DNA from: Bacillota bacterium | GTDB taxonomy: Bacteria > Bacillota > Clostridia > Lachnospirales > Lachnospiraceae | Reading direction: 5' to 3' | Length of the DNA: 64,000 bases | NCBI GenBank assembly: GCA_023423045.1 | Contig: JAFAGA010000010.1 | Coordinates: forward strand, 58,177-122,176 | Part shown: positions 23,681-32,221 of the stretch, piece after piece | How the letters are laid out: each line of letters opens with the position of its first letter | Position numbering within the stretch: position 1 is the stretch's first letter | The notes under the pieces: model-generated | What the model was told of the DNA's origin: nothing | The model's database searches: none | What the model saw: only the letters and a program-made list of their open reading frames with translations | Translations under genes and position numbers: made by a program

Positions 23681-25248
23681 GGCATTCCATACGGTTTAAA
23701 ATAACACTCACTCTGTCCATCCTGATGGTGCTGACAATTTTTATTACCTGGTTTATTAACCGTACCTTCCTGTCGGATTATTATGTATTAACGAAGATAA
23801 AGAATCTGGATACGGCGTATCAGGAAATTAAAACGATCTATAACAGAACCGAGGATGATAAGAACCTGTCGGAAAAAGATACCGTCCACGTGGAGCAGCT
23901 TGCTTCCCGGTATTCGGTGGATATCTATGTAATCAATTCCGTGAGGGGATTTATCTATCCCACCAGCCTGGGAGAGCGGGAGCTGCAGCAAATGCTGACG
24001 ATGCAGGCGGAATATCTTGGCGGATTTTTAAATCCCAACATCAGAGACCGTAAGATTATCAAGGAAACAAGCAATTACACCATATGCAGTCTGTACGACA
24101 GGCAGAAGGAGACGAGCTATATTGATATGGTGGGATTTATTGATAATACTGACCAGGGATTAACCGGAGAGTCAAAGGAGGAGCCGCAAAAGAGATCGTT
24201 CGGCCGTATTTCCCGGGATGATTTCAGTATTATTCTGTTAAGAACAAATTTCGAGAGCATTGAGGAAGGAGTTTCCATTGCGAACAATTTCCTTGCCTAT
24301 ATCGGTGTTCTGACGGTGGTGATCGGTACCTTTGCAATGCTGGTAATAAGCAAAAGATTCACGAAGCCGATATTGGAGCTGGCAGGAATAGCAAAGAAGA
24401 TGTCCGATTTGGATTTTGAAGTAAAATACAAGGTGGAATCAAGGGATGAGATAGGTGAACTGGGAAAGAGCATCAATACCTTGTCAGATAAGCTGGAAAC
24501 CACCATTACGGAATTAAAACAGGCAAACAATGAATTGCTTACGGATATTCAGAAGAAAACCGAGATTGATGAAATGAGAAAGGAATTCCTCTCCAATGTA
24601 TCCCATGAGCTGAAGACCCCCATCTCCCTGATACAAGGCTATGCCGAGGGGCTGAAGGAGAATATTCATGAGGATGAGGAAAGCCGGGACTTCTACTGTG
24701 AAGTAATCATGGATGAAGCCAATAAGATGAATCAGATGGTGAAGAAGCTTCTTAACCTTAATGAGATTGAATTCGGCAATAACCAGGTGAATTTTGAACG
24801 CTTTGATATTGTATCGATGATCCGCTCTGTCTTAGGCGCCACAGAAATCTTATTCCGGCAGAAGGAGGCAGTACTTCTGTTTGAACAGACGGAACCGGTA
24901 TATGTCTGGGCAGATGAATATCTGGTGGAGCAGGTGGTTACCAATTATATAAGCAATGCCCTCAACCATGCCGGCGGGCAGAGAATTATTGAAATTAAAC
25001 TGATCTCCATGGAGGGGCGTGTTCGGGTGGCGGTATTCAATACCGGAGAAAATATCCCGGAAGAGGACCTGGATAAGGTATGGATTAAGTTTTATAAGGT
25101 AGATAAGGCAAGAACCAGGGAATATGGCGGAAGCGGCATTGGATTGTCCATTGTGAAAGCTATCATGAATTCATTGAATCAGGAATGCGGTGTAATTAAC
25201 CGTCCTGTTGGCGTAGAATTTTGGTTTGAGCTTGATACGGAGTCATGA
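23677..25248 (+). CDS. sensor histidine kinase
   Basis: 523 residues. Membrane helix 1 about 8-28, extracytoplasmic sensor about 30-205, membrane helix 2 about 206-226, HAMP about 228-280, phospho-acceptor His310 in FLSNVSHELKTPISLIQGYAEGLKENI, and a GHKL ATPase domain with NYISNALNHAGG, and GSGIGLSIVKAIMN. All kinase boxes are intact. Signal unknown; architecture resembles envelope or antimicrobial-peptide sensors of Firmicutes. A perfect hairpin terminator follows at 25278-25316, so the operon ends here. Confidence 0.96.
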   Translation: MRHSIRFKITLTLSILMVLTIFITWFINRTFLSDYYVLTKIKNLDTAYQEIKTIYNRTEDDKNLSEKDTVHVEQLASRYSVDIYVINSVRGFIYPTSLGERELQQMLTMQAEYLGGFLNPNIRDRKIIKETSNYTICSLYDRQKETSYIDMVGFIDNTDQGLTGESKEEPQKRSFGRISRDDFSIILLRTNFESIEEGVSIANNFLAYIGVLTVVIGTFAMLVISKRFTKPILELAGIAKKMSDLDFEVKYKVESRDEIGELGKSINTLSDKLETTITELKQANNELLTDIQKKTEIDEMRKEFLSNVSHELKTPISLIQGYAEGLKENIHEDEESRDFYCEVIMDEANKMNQMVKKLLNLNEIEFGNNQVNFERFDIVSMIRSVLGATEILFRQKEAVLLFEQTEPVYVWADEYLVEQVVTNYISNALNHAGGQRIIEIKLISMEGRVRVAVFNTGENIPEEDLDKVWIKFYKVDKARTREYGGSGIGLSIVKAIMNSLNQECGVINRPVGVEFWFELDTES

Positions 25249-25277
25249 ATAAAATAAGTGATAATAATGATAAAAGT

Positions 25278-25316
25278 AAAAGCTCCCCTTTTAGCAACTA
25301 AAAGGGGAGCTTTTAT
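25278..25316 (+). terminator. intrinsic terminator
   Basis: AAAGCTCCCCTTTTAG pairs perfectly with CTAAAAGGGGAGCTTT around a four-base loop, then TTTT. Confidence 0.92.
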
Positions 25317-25343
25317 GCCATCTTAAAGCAGTTAGGTTTTTTC

Positions 25344-25395
25344 TTGACAGAGAAGTCATATTAAGTTATACTATGAGTGTGGAACGGTTCACACA
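25344..25395 (+). promoter_or_regulatory. sigma-A promoter with LacI-type operator
   Basis: TTGACA (25344-25349), 17-base spacer and TATACT (25367-25372). Just downstream, TGTGGAACGGTTCACACA (25378-25395) is nearly palindromic and resembles the site TGTGGAACGTTACACA at 26538-26553 before the GH4 gene. This suggests the LacI regulator represses itself and the operon. Confidence 0.65.
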
Positions 25396-25446
25396 CGGTA
25401 ACACATAGCAAACGGATTAATTATTAGTAAAGTCTGAGGGAAAGAT

Positions 25447-26445
25447 ATGCCAACCATATTGGATGTAGCAAAAAGAGCAGGGGTTTCCAAAACCTTAGTA
25501 TCCCGCGTCATCAATGGACAAAGCGGTGTAGGAGAAGAGAACAGAGAAAGAATTCTTAAAGCTATCAAAGAACTGGGATATAAGCCTAATATGCTGGCAA
25601 GATCGTTGGTTTTAAAACAAACGAATACCATAGGGGTTATATTGGATAGTTTATGTGTTCCTTTTTATTTTGACTTTATTAAAAGTGTGATGCAGCAGGG
25701 CCAGGCCTTAGGATACAGCATGCTGTTTTGTGCAGAAGCCAGTGATATTAATGCAAAATCCCGTTATATGAACCATTTTACACAGGGTAATTCGGATGGA
25801 ATTATTATCTATGGCTCGTCCTTTGCGGATACTCAAATTATCAGCAATCTGGCTAAGACAGAGTTTCCCCTGGTAGTAGTTGAGCATGATATAGAAGAAG
25901 CGCCAACCAATAAGGTTTTGGTAGATAATGTACAAGGTGCCAGGATGGCGGTAAATCATCTCATCTCCAGAGGCTGTAAAGATATCAGACACTTTATGGG
26001 AGACCCTTATAAAAAGGTTTATCTGGACCGTCTCCAGGGCTATAAGGATGCTATGTCTGAGAGCGGACTGGCGGTAAAGGAAGAAAGCATTATATATTCT
26101 CAGTTTACGGAACAATCCGGTTATGACAATATGATGAGACTGATTCAGGAGAACAATGTTCCGGAAGCCATCTTCTGCTCGGGGGACGTAATTGCTTTCG
26201 GCGTAATACGGGCCTTAGTGAAGAATAATTATTCCATTCCAAGGGACATCAAAATTGTCGGCTTTGATGATGATCGACCGGATAGCTTTGATATGGTATT
26301 TCCGGGACTGACAACTGTTAGACAGCCTTTGGAGGAAATAGGAAAAGAAGCGATTGCAATGTTGGATTATATAATCAAAAACCGCAGTAAAGTTCATAAG
26401 AAAATGATGATCATGCCGGAATTGATTATTAGAGAAACAACTTAG
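25447..26445 (+). CDS. LacI-family transcriptional regulator
   Basis: 332 residues. N-terminal helix-turn-helix TILDVAKRAGVSKTLVSRVINGQ, hinge helix YKPNMLARSLV (about residue 55-60), and a periplasmic-binding-protein-like effector domain with TIGVILDSL, NHLISRGCKDIRHFMGD, and AIFCSGDVIAFGVIRAL. Controls sugar operons in response to a sugar ligand. Its own promoter and that of the GH4 gene share an operator-like palindrome. Effector unknown; block contents suggest a GlcNAc- or glucoside-type oligosaccharide. Confidence 0.93.
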   Translation: MPTILDVAKRAGVSKTLVSRVINGQSGVGEENRERILKAIKELGYKPNMLARSLVLKQTNTIGVILDSLCVPFYFDFIKSVMQQGQALGYSMLFCAEASDINAKSRYMNHFTQGNSDGIIIYGSSFADTQIISNLAKTEFPLVVVEHDIEEAPTNKVLVDNVQGARMAVNHLISRGCKDIRHFMGDPYKKVYLDRLQGYKDAMSESGLAVKEESIIYSQFTEQSGYDNMMRLIQENNVPEAIFCSGDVIAFGVIRALVKNNYSIPRDIKIVGFDDDRPDSFDMVFPGLTTVRQPLEEIGKEAIAMLDYIIKNRSKVHKKMMIMPELIIRETT

Positions 26446-26513
26446 GTTCCTTTTAAAAGTCCGAAAGGATTTTTAAAAGAGCCGGTTAAGATAGGCTGCT
26501 AGAGGTATTATAA

Positions 26514-26553
26514 TTGACACAAAAAATTTTTTAAAAATGTGGAACGTTACACA
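26514..26553 (+). promoter_or_regulatory. promoter -35 and LacI-type operator of the GH4 operon
   Basis: TTGACA at 26514-26519; the palindromic TGTGGAACGTTACACA (26538-26553; two mismatched positions) overlaps the expected -10 region, the usual place for repression. Confidence 0.55.
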
Positions 26554-26566
26554 AAAAGGAGGAAAA

Positions 26567-27832
26567 ATGGGCAATTTTAAATTTACAGTGATAGGTGCCG
26601 GAAGCACTTATACACCGGAATTAATCGAAGGATTAGCACAATGGAGGGATAAACTTCCCGTGGATGAAATTGCGTTATGTGATATTGATGAGAAGCGTCT
26701 TGGGATTATGGAGGGCTTTACCAGGCGCTATGCTGGCAATCTTGGCTTAAAAATAAAAATCACTGCCACTACTGATCGGCTGAAAGCTATTGAAAATGCG
26801 GTATTTGTCAATACACAGATACGTGTGGGAGGAAACGAAGCAAGGGTATTGGATGAAAAGATTCCTATGAGCTATGGACTGATTGGGCAGGAAACAACGG
26901 GAGCGGGCGGCTTTACTAAAGCGCTTAGAACGATTCCGGTTATGCTGGATATAGCAAAGGATGTAGAAAAGGTTGCACCGGAGGCCTGGATTGTTAACTA
27001 CACTAACCCGACAGGTTTAGTCGCAGAGGCTGTAAACCGTTACACAAAAGCGAAGATCGCAGGCTTCTGTTCCGGAGGTATTTTCCCGAAGATGTGGGCA
27101 AACCGAGCGCTGGGATTGGAATATAAACAAGTCCGTTATGATTATGTAGGATTAAACCATATGAATTTCATCTCAAATATCAAGATAGATGGAAGAGCCG
27201 CGACCGAAGAAGAATTTTTGGCTATTGCAGCAGAGAACGGGGATCTTGATTTGGAGCTGGTGAAATTGCTTGGATGTATACCGAGCCCGTACCTGCAGTA
27301 TTACTATCATACCTCACAAAAATTGCATAAACTGAAGAACAGCCCGCAGACACGGGGGGAATGTGTTCAGGCGCTGGAAAAGGAAATTTATGAGGCTTAT
27401 GCAAATCCTCTTAACAATACCAAGCCGGCCGCACTTGAAAAGCGTGGCGGAGGAGGTTACTCCGAGGTGGCCATGGGCTTCTTAAATGCGATTTATAATG
27501 ATCAGGACACCTGGATGATTGTCAATGTACCCAATAACGGAGCGGTATCCTTCCTTCCGGAGGAAGCGGTTATTGAGACGGGCTGTTTGGTAAATAAAGC
27601 GGGTGTTCAGCCCTTGAAAGTATCCTCAGTTCCGCCTATGGTATACGGCTTAATTGCCGCGGTTAAAAATTATGAGTCCTTAGCAGTAGAGGCAGCAGTG
27701 GAGGGAAACCGTATCAAAGCAAAGCAGGCACTTCTGGCTCATCCCCTGGTAAGGGAATATTCATTGATAGAACCCCTGCTGAATGATCTTTTAGAGAATA
27801 ACAAACAGTATTTACCTCAATTTTATGATTAA
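26567..27832 (+). CDS. GH4 family 6-phospho-beta-glucosidase-like enzyme
   Basis: 421 residues. NAD- and metal-dependent glycosidase of family 4. Start of the fold: KFTVIGAGSTYTPELIEGL (nucleotide-binding loop plus substrate loop), VNTQIRVGGNEARVLDE, NYTNPTG, GFCSGG with the metal-binding Cys, and GLNHMNF with the metal-binding His. The sequence type is that of 6-phospho-beta-glucosidases (LicH/CelF/ChbF), which need a 6-phosphorylated disaccharide. No PTS is encoded nearby; instead a kinase and an ABC importer follow, an unusual partnership. AAGGAGG before ATG 26567 sets the start (10 residues shorter than the open frame). Confidence 0.92.
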   Translation: MGNFKFTVIGAGSTYTPELIEGLAQWRDKLPVDEIALCDIDEKRLGIMEGFTRRYAGNLGLKIKITATTDRLKAIENAVFVNTQIRVGGNEARVLDEKIPMSYGLIGQETTGAGGFTKALRTIPVMLDIAKDVEKVAPEAWIVNYTNPTGLVAEAVNRYTKAKIAGFCSGGIFPKMWANRALGLEYKQVRYDYVGLNHMNFISNIKIDGRAATEEEFLAIAAENGDLDLELVKLLGCIPSPYLQYYYHTSQKLHKLKNSPQTRGECVQALEKEIYEAYANPLNNTKPAALEKRGGGGYSEVAMGFLNAIYNDQDTWMIVNVPNNGAVSFLPEEAVIETGCLVNKAGVQPLKVSSVPPMVYGLIAAVKNYESLAVEAAVEGNRIKAKQALLAHPLVREYSLIEPLLNDLLENNKQYLPQFYD

Positions 27833-27949
27833 AGCGTCAAAAGGTGCTGCGCACATTTCCTGATACAAGATATTGCTATCACAAGCATGCTTGCATGGCA
27901 ATATCTTGTATCAGGAAAGCACCTCCGGTGCTTTTGACACTTTAATCAT
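27825..27949. repeat. large palindromic element after the GH4 gene
   Basis: Outer arms of 19 bases (27825-27843 and 27931-27949, one mismatch) enclose perfect inner arms of 21 bases (27856-27876 and 27898-27918); the loop holds the palindrome CAAGCATGCTTG. The left arm includes the GH4 stop codon. It could form a very stable RNA hairpin or DNA cruciform and act as an mRNA processing or attenuation site, or be a mobile palindromic element. Confidence 0.8.
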
Positions 27950-27966
27950 TTTATAGGGGTGAATAA

Positions 27967-28956
27967 ATGGAGTACATATTAGGAATTGATCAGGGAGCTA
28001 CAAAAACCTTAGCGGTGATAGCCGATTTAAAAGGAAATATTATCGGAGTGGGCCATGCGGATGGAGGTTACCATGCCGTAACCGGAGAAGAGCATGCCAT
28101 GGGTGAAATCAAAAAGGCAGTCTCCCTTGCCAGTCAGATGGCCGGCATCCATGTTGAGAAATGGGCCGTTATAGGCGCAGGACTGACGGGTGCGGATTTT
28201 GACTATGAATACGTTTTATTGGAAAATGCGTTAAGAAAAATTTTTAAGAGTGATCATGTTATTGTTATCAATGATTGTATTGCAGCATTTCTTGCAGGCA
28301 CCTGGAAAAGTTACGGAGCAATTATTTGCGCCGGAACAGGGCTTAACTGTGGAATTAAGGCGCCGGATGGAAGGGAATTCATATACGGATATGCAATCCA
28401 GGATCAATGGCAGGGAGGGATGGGAATCGGACACAAAGCTTTATGGGCTGTCTTTGAAGCAGATACAGGGATGCAGCCCCCGACCCTGCTGACAGAGAAA
28501 ATTCTTAGTTATTATAACGTCGATACCGTTCCAATGCTGCTGCAAAAGCATGTAAGAAAAGAGCTGCGCGGCCATGTCAAAAACCTGGTGCCAATTGTAG
28601 ATGCCTGTGCCATGGAAGGAGATGCCTGTGCCGCAGAAATTATGACAGAGTTTGCGGCCATGTGTGCTAAATATGTAATCGCCGGCTTTAAGCGTTTTGA
28701 TATGTTAAATATTAAGAGCGATGTAGTATTATCCGGAGGTGTTTTCAAGTGCAAAAATGACATTTTGTATCATGTCATAGAGCAATATATCAGTCAAGAG
28801 ACAACGGGTGTAACTGTAGTGGATGCAAAATACGAGCCGGTGATAGGAGGTGTGGTCGTAGGATTAAAGGAATTGTATGGCAGTATAAAGAAAGAGTTTA
28901 GAGAAAATATTGATGAATCGGCAAAAAGGTTTGGATTAATACGATCCAAAAAGTAG
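27967..28956 (+). CDS. BadF/BcrA-type sugar kinase (N-acetylglucosamine kinase-like)
   Basis: 329 residues of the ASKHA fold. ATP-phosphate loop ILGIDQGATKTLAVIAD at the N-terminus, VINDCIAAFLAGTW (phosphate 2 region), ICAGTGLNCGIKAPDG, and DVVLSGGVF for adenosine binding. This is the BadF/BadG/BcrA/BcrD group that includes eukaryotic and bacterial GlcNAc kinases. In this operon it most likely phosphorylates an imported amino sugar or disaccharide at O6, creating substrate for GH4 or NagA; that is inference. AGGGGTGA precedes the ATG. Confidence 0.85.
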   Translation: MEYILGIDQGATKTLAVIADLKGNIIGVGHADGGYHAVTGEEHAMGEIKKAVSLASQMAGIHVEKWAVIGAGLTGADFDYEYVLLENALRKIFKSDHVIVINDCIAAFLAGTWKSYGAIICAGTGLNCGIKAPDGREFIYGYAIQDQWQGGMGIGHKALWAVFEADTGMQPPTLLTEKILSYYNVDTVPMLLQKHVRKELRGHVKNLVPIVDACAMEGDACAAEIMTEFAAMCAKYVIAGFKRFDMLNIKSDVVLSGGVFKCKNDILYHVIEQYISQETTGVTVVDAKYEPVIGGVVVGLKELYGSIKKEFRENIDESAKRFGLIRSKK

Positions 28957-28970
28957 AAGGAGGAAGGGAA

Positions 28971-30284
28971 ATGAAAAAAAGATCAAAAATAATGACAGGG
29001 TTACTTATGCTGGTGTGTTTATCTGTTGTTTTAATGGGATGCAATGCTGCAAAGAAGGGCGGTAATGCCGCAAGTACATCAAAAAATGAGGAAGAAATCA
29101 CTTTAAATATCTGGCATATTTGGACGGATAATGAATCTGGGGATAGAAGGGCAATCGATGAATATATTGAGCTTTATACAAAAGAGCATCCCAATGTGAA
29201 GATAGAGCAGGATGCCGCCGATACGGAAAGTTATAAAACGAAGCTTAAGGTTGCATTCTCCGGAAGCGATTTACCGGATGTATTTTTTACCTACGGTGCC
29301 GGTTTTTCCAAGCTCTTTGTTGATACAGGAAAAGTTTTGGCATTGGATGATATCCTTGGGGAAGAAACAAAGAATAAATTAGTAGGCGGGGCAGAAACTA
29401 ATTTTATCTATAATAACCAGTTATACGGTCTGCCAATTAAAATGTGGACAGGCACCTTCTTCTGCAATAAGGAGCTGTTTGAAAAAGAGAATATTGAGCT
29501 GCCTGCGGATTGGGACCAGCTGATGACGGCAGTAGAGAGCTTTCGGGCAAAGGGCTACCAGCCCATGACCTTAGGTGCAAAGGATGCATGGCATATCGCA
29601 ATGTATTTCGATCAGATTGCTATCAGGGAAGCCGGAGTGGATGGCGTAATGAAGGCCATGAAGGGAGAAAAGAAATTCAATGATCCCGAATTTTTAAAAG
29701 CTGCGGAGGATCTGGTTGAATTAGTAAATGCAAAGGCGTTCAACGATGGGTTTGGAGGACTTGGAGCACAGGAGGCACAGGCGGAATTTTTAATGGGACG
29801 TATTCCCATGTATTTTAACGGCTCATGGATGACAGGGGATATGCAGTCCGATATCAATTCAGTAAAGGATAAAATTGTTGCCCTTCCTTTTCCTTCAATG
29901 CCGGGCCAAAAAGGCGATCAGACCCAATATTCCGGCGGTGCAATTGACGGATGGGCGGTAAGCAGCGTAAGTAAAAACAAAGAGGTTGCCGTTGATTTTA
30001 TGGCAGGTTTGGCTGAATTTCAATCAAATGCTTCCTATAAATCAGGGGATGGTATTGCTGTTTGGAAAACAGAGATGAATGAGAGCGAGTTAAATCCTCT
30101 TTTAGTACAAATAAATAGTAATGTGAAGGATGCTACTGCCTTTGCCCTGGCATGGGATACCCAATTATCCGGTGCGGATGTAGATATTTATTTATCCAAT
30201 CTTCAATCCCTGGTCGGAGGCGGATTAACACCCCAGGAATTTGTTGATGCATTACAAAACCAATTAAGTGTCTCTATGAAGTAA
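28971..30284 (+). CDS. sugar ABC transporter substrate-binding lipoprotein (CUT1)
   Basis: 437 residues. Lipoprotein signal LVCLSVVLMGCN with Cys24 for lipid attachment, then a type I extracellular solute-binding fold: LNIWHIWTDNESG, FSGSDLPDVFFTYG, LYGLPIKMWTGTFF, and GGAIDGWAVSSVSKN. Captures an oligosaccharide outside the cell for the two permeases that follow. AAGGAGGAAG precedes the ATG, 14 bases after the kinase stop. The 3' end carries a small duplication (AGTGTCTCTAT... twice near 30266-30310). Confidence 0.95.
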   Translation: MKKRSKIMTGLLMLVCLSVVLMGCNAAKKGGNAASTSKNEEEITLNIWHIWTDNESGDRRAIDEYIELYTKEHPNVKIEQDAADTESYKTKLKVAFSGSDLPDVFFTYGAGFSKLFVDTGKVLALDDILGEETKNKLVGGAETNFIYNNQLYGLPIKMWTGTFFCNKELFEKENIELPADWDQLMTAVESFRAKGYQPMTLGAKDAWHIAMYFDQIAIREAGVDGVMKAMKGEKKFNDPEFLKAAEDLVELVNAKAFNDGFGGLGAQEAQAEFLMGRIPMYFNGSWMTGDMQSDINSVKDKIVALPFPSMPGQKGDQTQYSGGAIDGWAVSSVSKNKEVAVDFMAGLAEFQSNASYKSGDGIAVWKTEMNESELNPLLVQINSNVKDATAFALAWDTQLSGADVDIYLSNLQSLVGGGLTPQEFVDALQNQLSVSMK

Positions 30285-30308
30285 TTATAAGTGTCTCTAT
30301 AAAGGTAA

Positions 30309-30345
30309 TTGAGAGAGTTCGCTTAGGTGAACTCTCTCTGATCTT
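30309..30345 (+). terminator. hairpin between binding protein and permease genes
   Basis: GAGAGAGTTC pairs with GAACTCTCTC; only weak T-run after it. Typical of a partial terminator or stabiliser that makes more binding protein than permease. Confidence 0.65.
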
Positions 30346-30433
30346 ATTAATGATAAAGGAGTTTCCCATATGGCGTGAAATTTGTTGTTTTTGATTGATA
30401 ATCATTAAGGATTAGGTTATAGCGAGAGGAGAC

Positions 30434-31324
30434 ATGATTGTGGAGAAGGCATTAAGAAACAAAAAAGTAATAATGATCTTTGTTTTGCCGGGACTTCTTT
30501 TTTATTTTATTATTATTTTATTCCCAATCTTAAAATCATTCCAATACAGCTTGTATGAGTGGAATGGAATTAATTTACCTGCATTTATCGGCTTCCAAAA
30601 TTATATTGATATTTTCACGAAAGATAACCCCAGCTTCTGGGACGCCAGCTTTAATTCGCTGATACTGGCCGCATGCTCCGTATTTATTCAGATACCCATT
30701 GCCTTGATTCTGGCATTAATTCTTGCACTTGGTGTCAAGGGAGAAAAAACATATCGAACGATTTATTTCATCCCGGTAATTATATCCACCGTAATCATAG
30801 GGCAGCTCTGGATGAAAATATATCACCCGACCTATGGTATTCTTAATGTTGTACTGGATAATATAGGATTAGCATCTCTGAAAAGAGAATGGCTGGCAAA
30901 AACGGAAACGGCATTATTTGCAACAATTATACCGATTATCTGGCAATACATAGGTTACCATATGCTGCTTCTCTATACTTCGGCAAAATCTATCTCGGCC
31001 GATATCTATGAGTCGGCCAGAATTGACGGAGCCAATAATTTTACCATAGCAGCGAAGATTACAATTCCGCTGATTCAGCCCATGCTAAAGACCTGTGTTA
31101 TCTTTGCGGTAATCGGATCGATAAAAAGCTTTGATCTGATCTACATTCTGACGAAAGGCGGGCCGATGCATGCAACAGAGGTTCCTTCAACGCTGATGTA
31201 TAACAGTATTTTCGTACAATATGGCTATGGCTACGGAAGTTCTATGGCGATTATGATCATTCTTGAATGCCTTGTCTTTACTTTATTGATACAGAAGATA
31301 TTTCCGAAAGAAAGAATAGAGTGA
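30434..31324 (+). CDS. sugar ABC permease, MalF/UgpA type
   Basis: 296 residues, six membrane helices beginning IMIFVLPGLLFYFIIILF. The EAA-type cytoplasmic loop reads YESARIDGANNFTIAAKITIPLI, contact site for the ATPase. Start ATG 30434 is close to the AGAGGAG; a GTG two codons later (30440) has better spacing and may be used. Pairs with the next permease. No ATPase gene in the window. Confidence 0.94.
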   Translation: MIVEKALRNKKVIMIFVLPGLLFYFIIILFPILKSFQYSLYEWNGINLPAFIGFQNYIDIFTKDNPSFWDASFNSLILAACSVFIQIPIALILALILALGVKGEKTYRTIYFIPVIISTVIIGQLWMKIYHPTYGILNVVLDNIGLASLKREWLAKTETALFATIIPIIWQYIGYHMLLLYTSAKSISADIYESARIDGANNFTIAAKITIPLIQPMLKTCVIFAVIGSIKSFDLIYILTKGGPMHATEVPSTLMYNSIFVQYGYGYGSSMAIMIILECLVFTLLIQKIFPKERIE

Positions 31325-31337
31325 AAGGAGTTACCTT

Positions 31338-32192
31338 ATGGTATTTAAAACACATAAATCCGGTATGGCAGGTAAAATGAGACCAATCCATTGGCTTTTG
31401 CAGGTTGTACTTATGTTTGTAGCTGCAATTCAATTATTTCCGTTAATATGGCTCCTGTTCTTTTCGCTCAAATCAAATGCGGAACTGTTTGGAGACAATA
31501 TCCTTGGTCTGCCGAAGGAATGGCTTTGGTCCAATTATATCACGGTGTTAAAAAGCAGCAATATATTTCGTTATTTTTCTAACAGCGTGGTCATTACAGT
31601 CATTACCATTATCATAACCAATGTTCTGTCGGCTATGGTTGCCTATGCTCTGACCCGTTTAAAATGGAAGTTATCCAATGCTGTCTATATTCTGTTCTTA
31701 ACAGGAATGATGATTCCGATACACGCAGCTTTACTACCGCTTTTTATTATACTAAAGCCGGTACTCAATACTTACCTGGCTCTCATTATTCCCTATGTCG
31801 GATTTGCGCTTCCCTTATCCGTGCTTATATTATCCGGATTCATGGGGACCATTCCGAGAGAAATTGAAGAAGCGGCTTTCCTTGACGGTGCAGGAATCGG
31901 ACGTATCTTTACCTATATTATTGTGCCGCTGATGAAACCGGCACTTGCCACAATTTCGGTGCTTACCTATTTGTCCAGCTGGAATGAATTAATGTTTGCG
32001 ATTACCTTTATCAATAAAGAGCTATATAAGACCTTAACCTTTGGTATCATGAGTATGGTAGGCAGATATACTACCAACTGGGGTCTCATTGGGGCGGGAC
32101 TTGTTATCGCAACAATTCCCAGTATCGTTATCTATATGCTGATGAGTGAGCAAATTCAAGGCAGTTTATCAAGCGGTGCCGTAAAAGGCTGA
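31338..32192 (+). CDS. sugar ABC permease, MalG/UgpE type
   Basis: 284 residues with six membrane helices; first is VVLMFVAAIQLFPLIWLLFF. The EAA loop is IEEAAFLDGAGIGRIFTYIIVPLM. AAAGGAG precedes the ATG, 13 bases after the previous stop. Forms the membrane channel with the MalF-type partner. The ATP-binding subunit must come from elsewhere in the genome, as in other CUT1 systems sharing an MsmK/MsiK-type ATPase. Confidence 0.94.
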   Translation: MVFKTHKSGMAGKMRPIHWLLQVVLMFVAAIQLFPLIWLLFFSLKSNAELFGDNILGLPKEWLWSNYITVLKSSNIFRYFSNSVVITVITIIITNVLSAMVAYALTRLKWKLSNAVYILFLTGMMIPIHAALLPLFIILKPVLNTYLALIIPYVGFALPLSVLILSGFMGTIPREIEEAAFLDGAGIGRIFTYIIVPLMKPALATISVLTYLSSWNELMFAITFINKELYKTLTFGIMSMVGRYTTNWGLIGAGLVIATIPSIVIYMLMSEQIQGSLSSGAVKG

Positions 32193-32221
32193 CTATAGCT
32201 TTAAAAATATACTGGAGGTTT

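Noticed and set aside
26538..26553. Catabolite-responsive element (cre)
   Set aside because: The spacing around the central CG does not fit the TGWAANCGNTNWCA pattern; a LacI-regulator-specific operator fits better.
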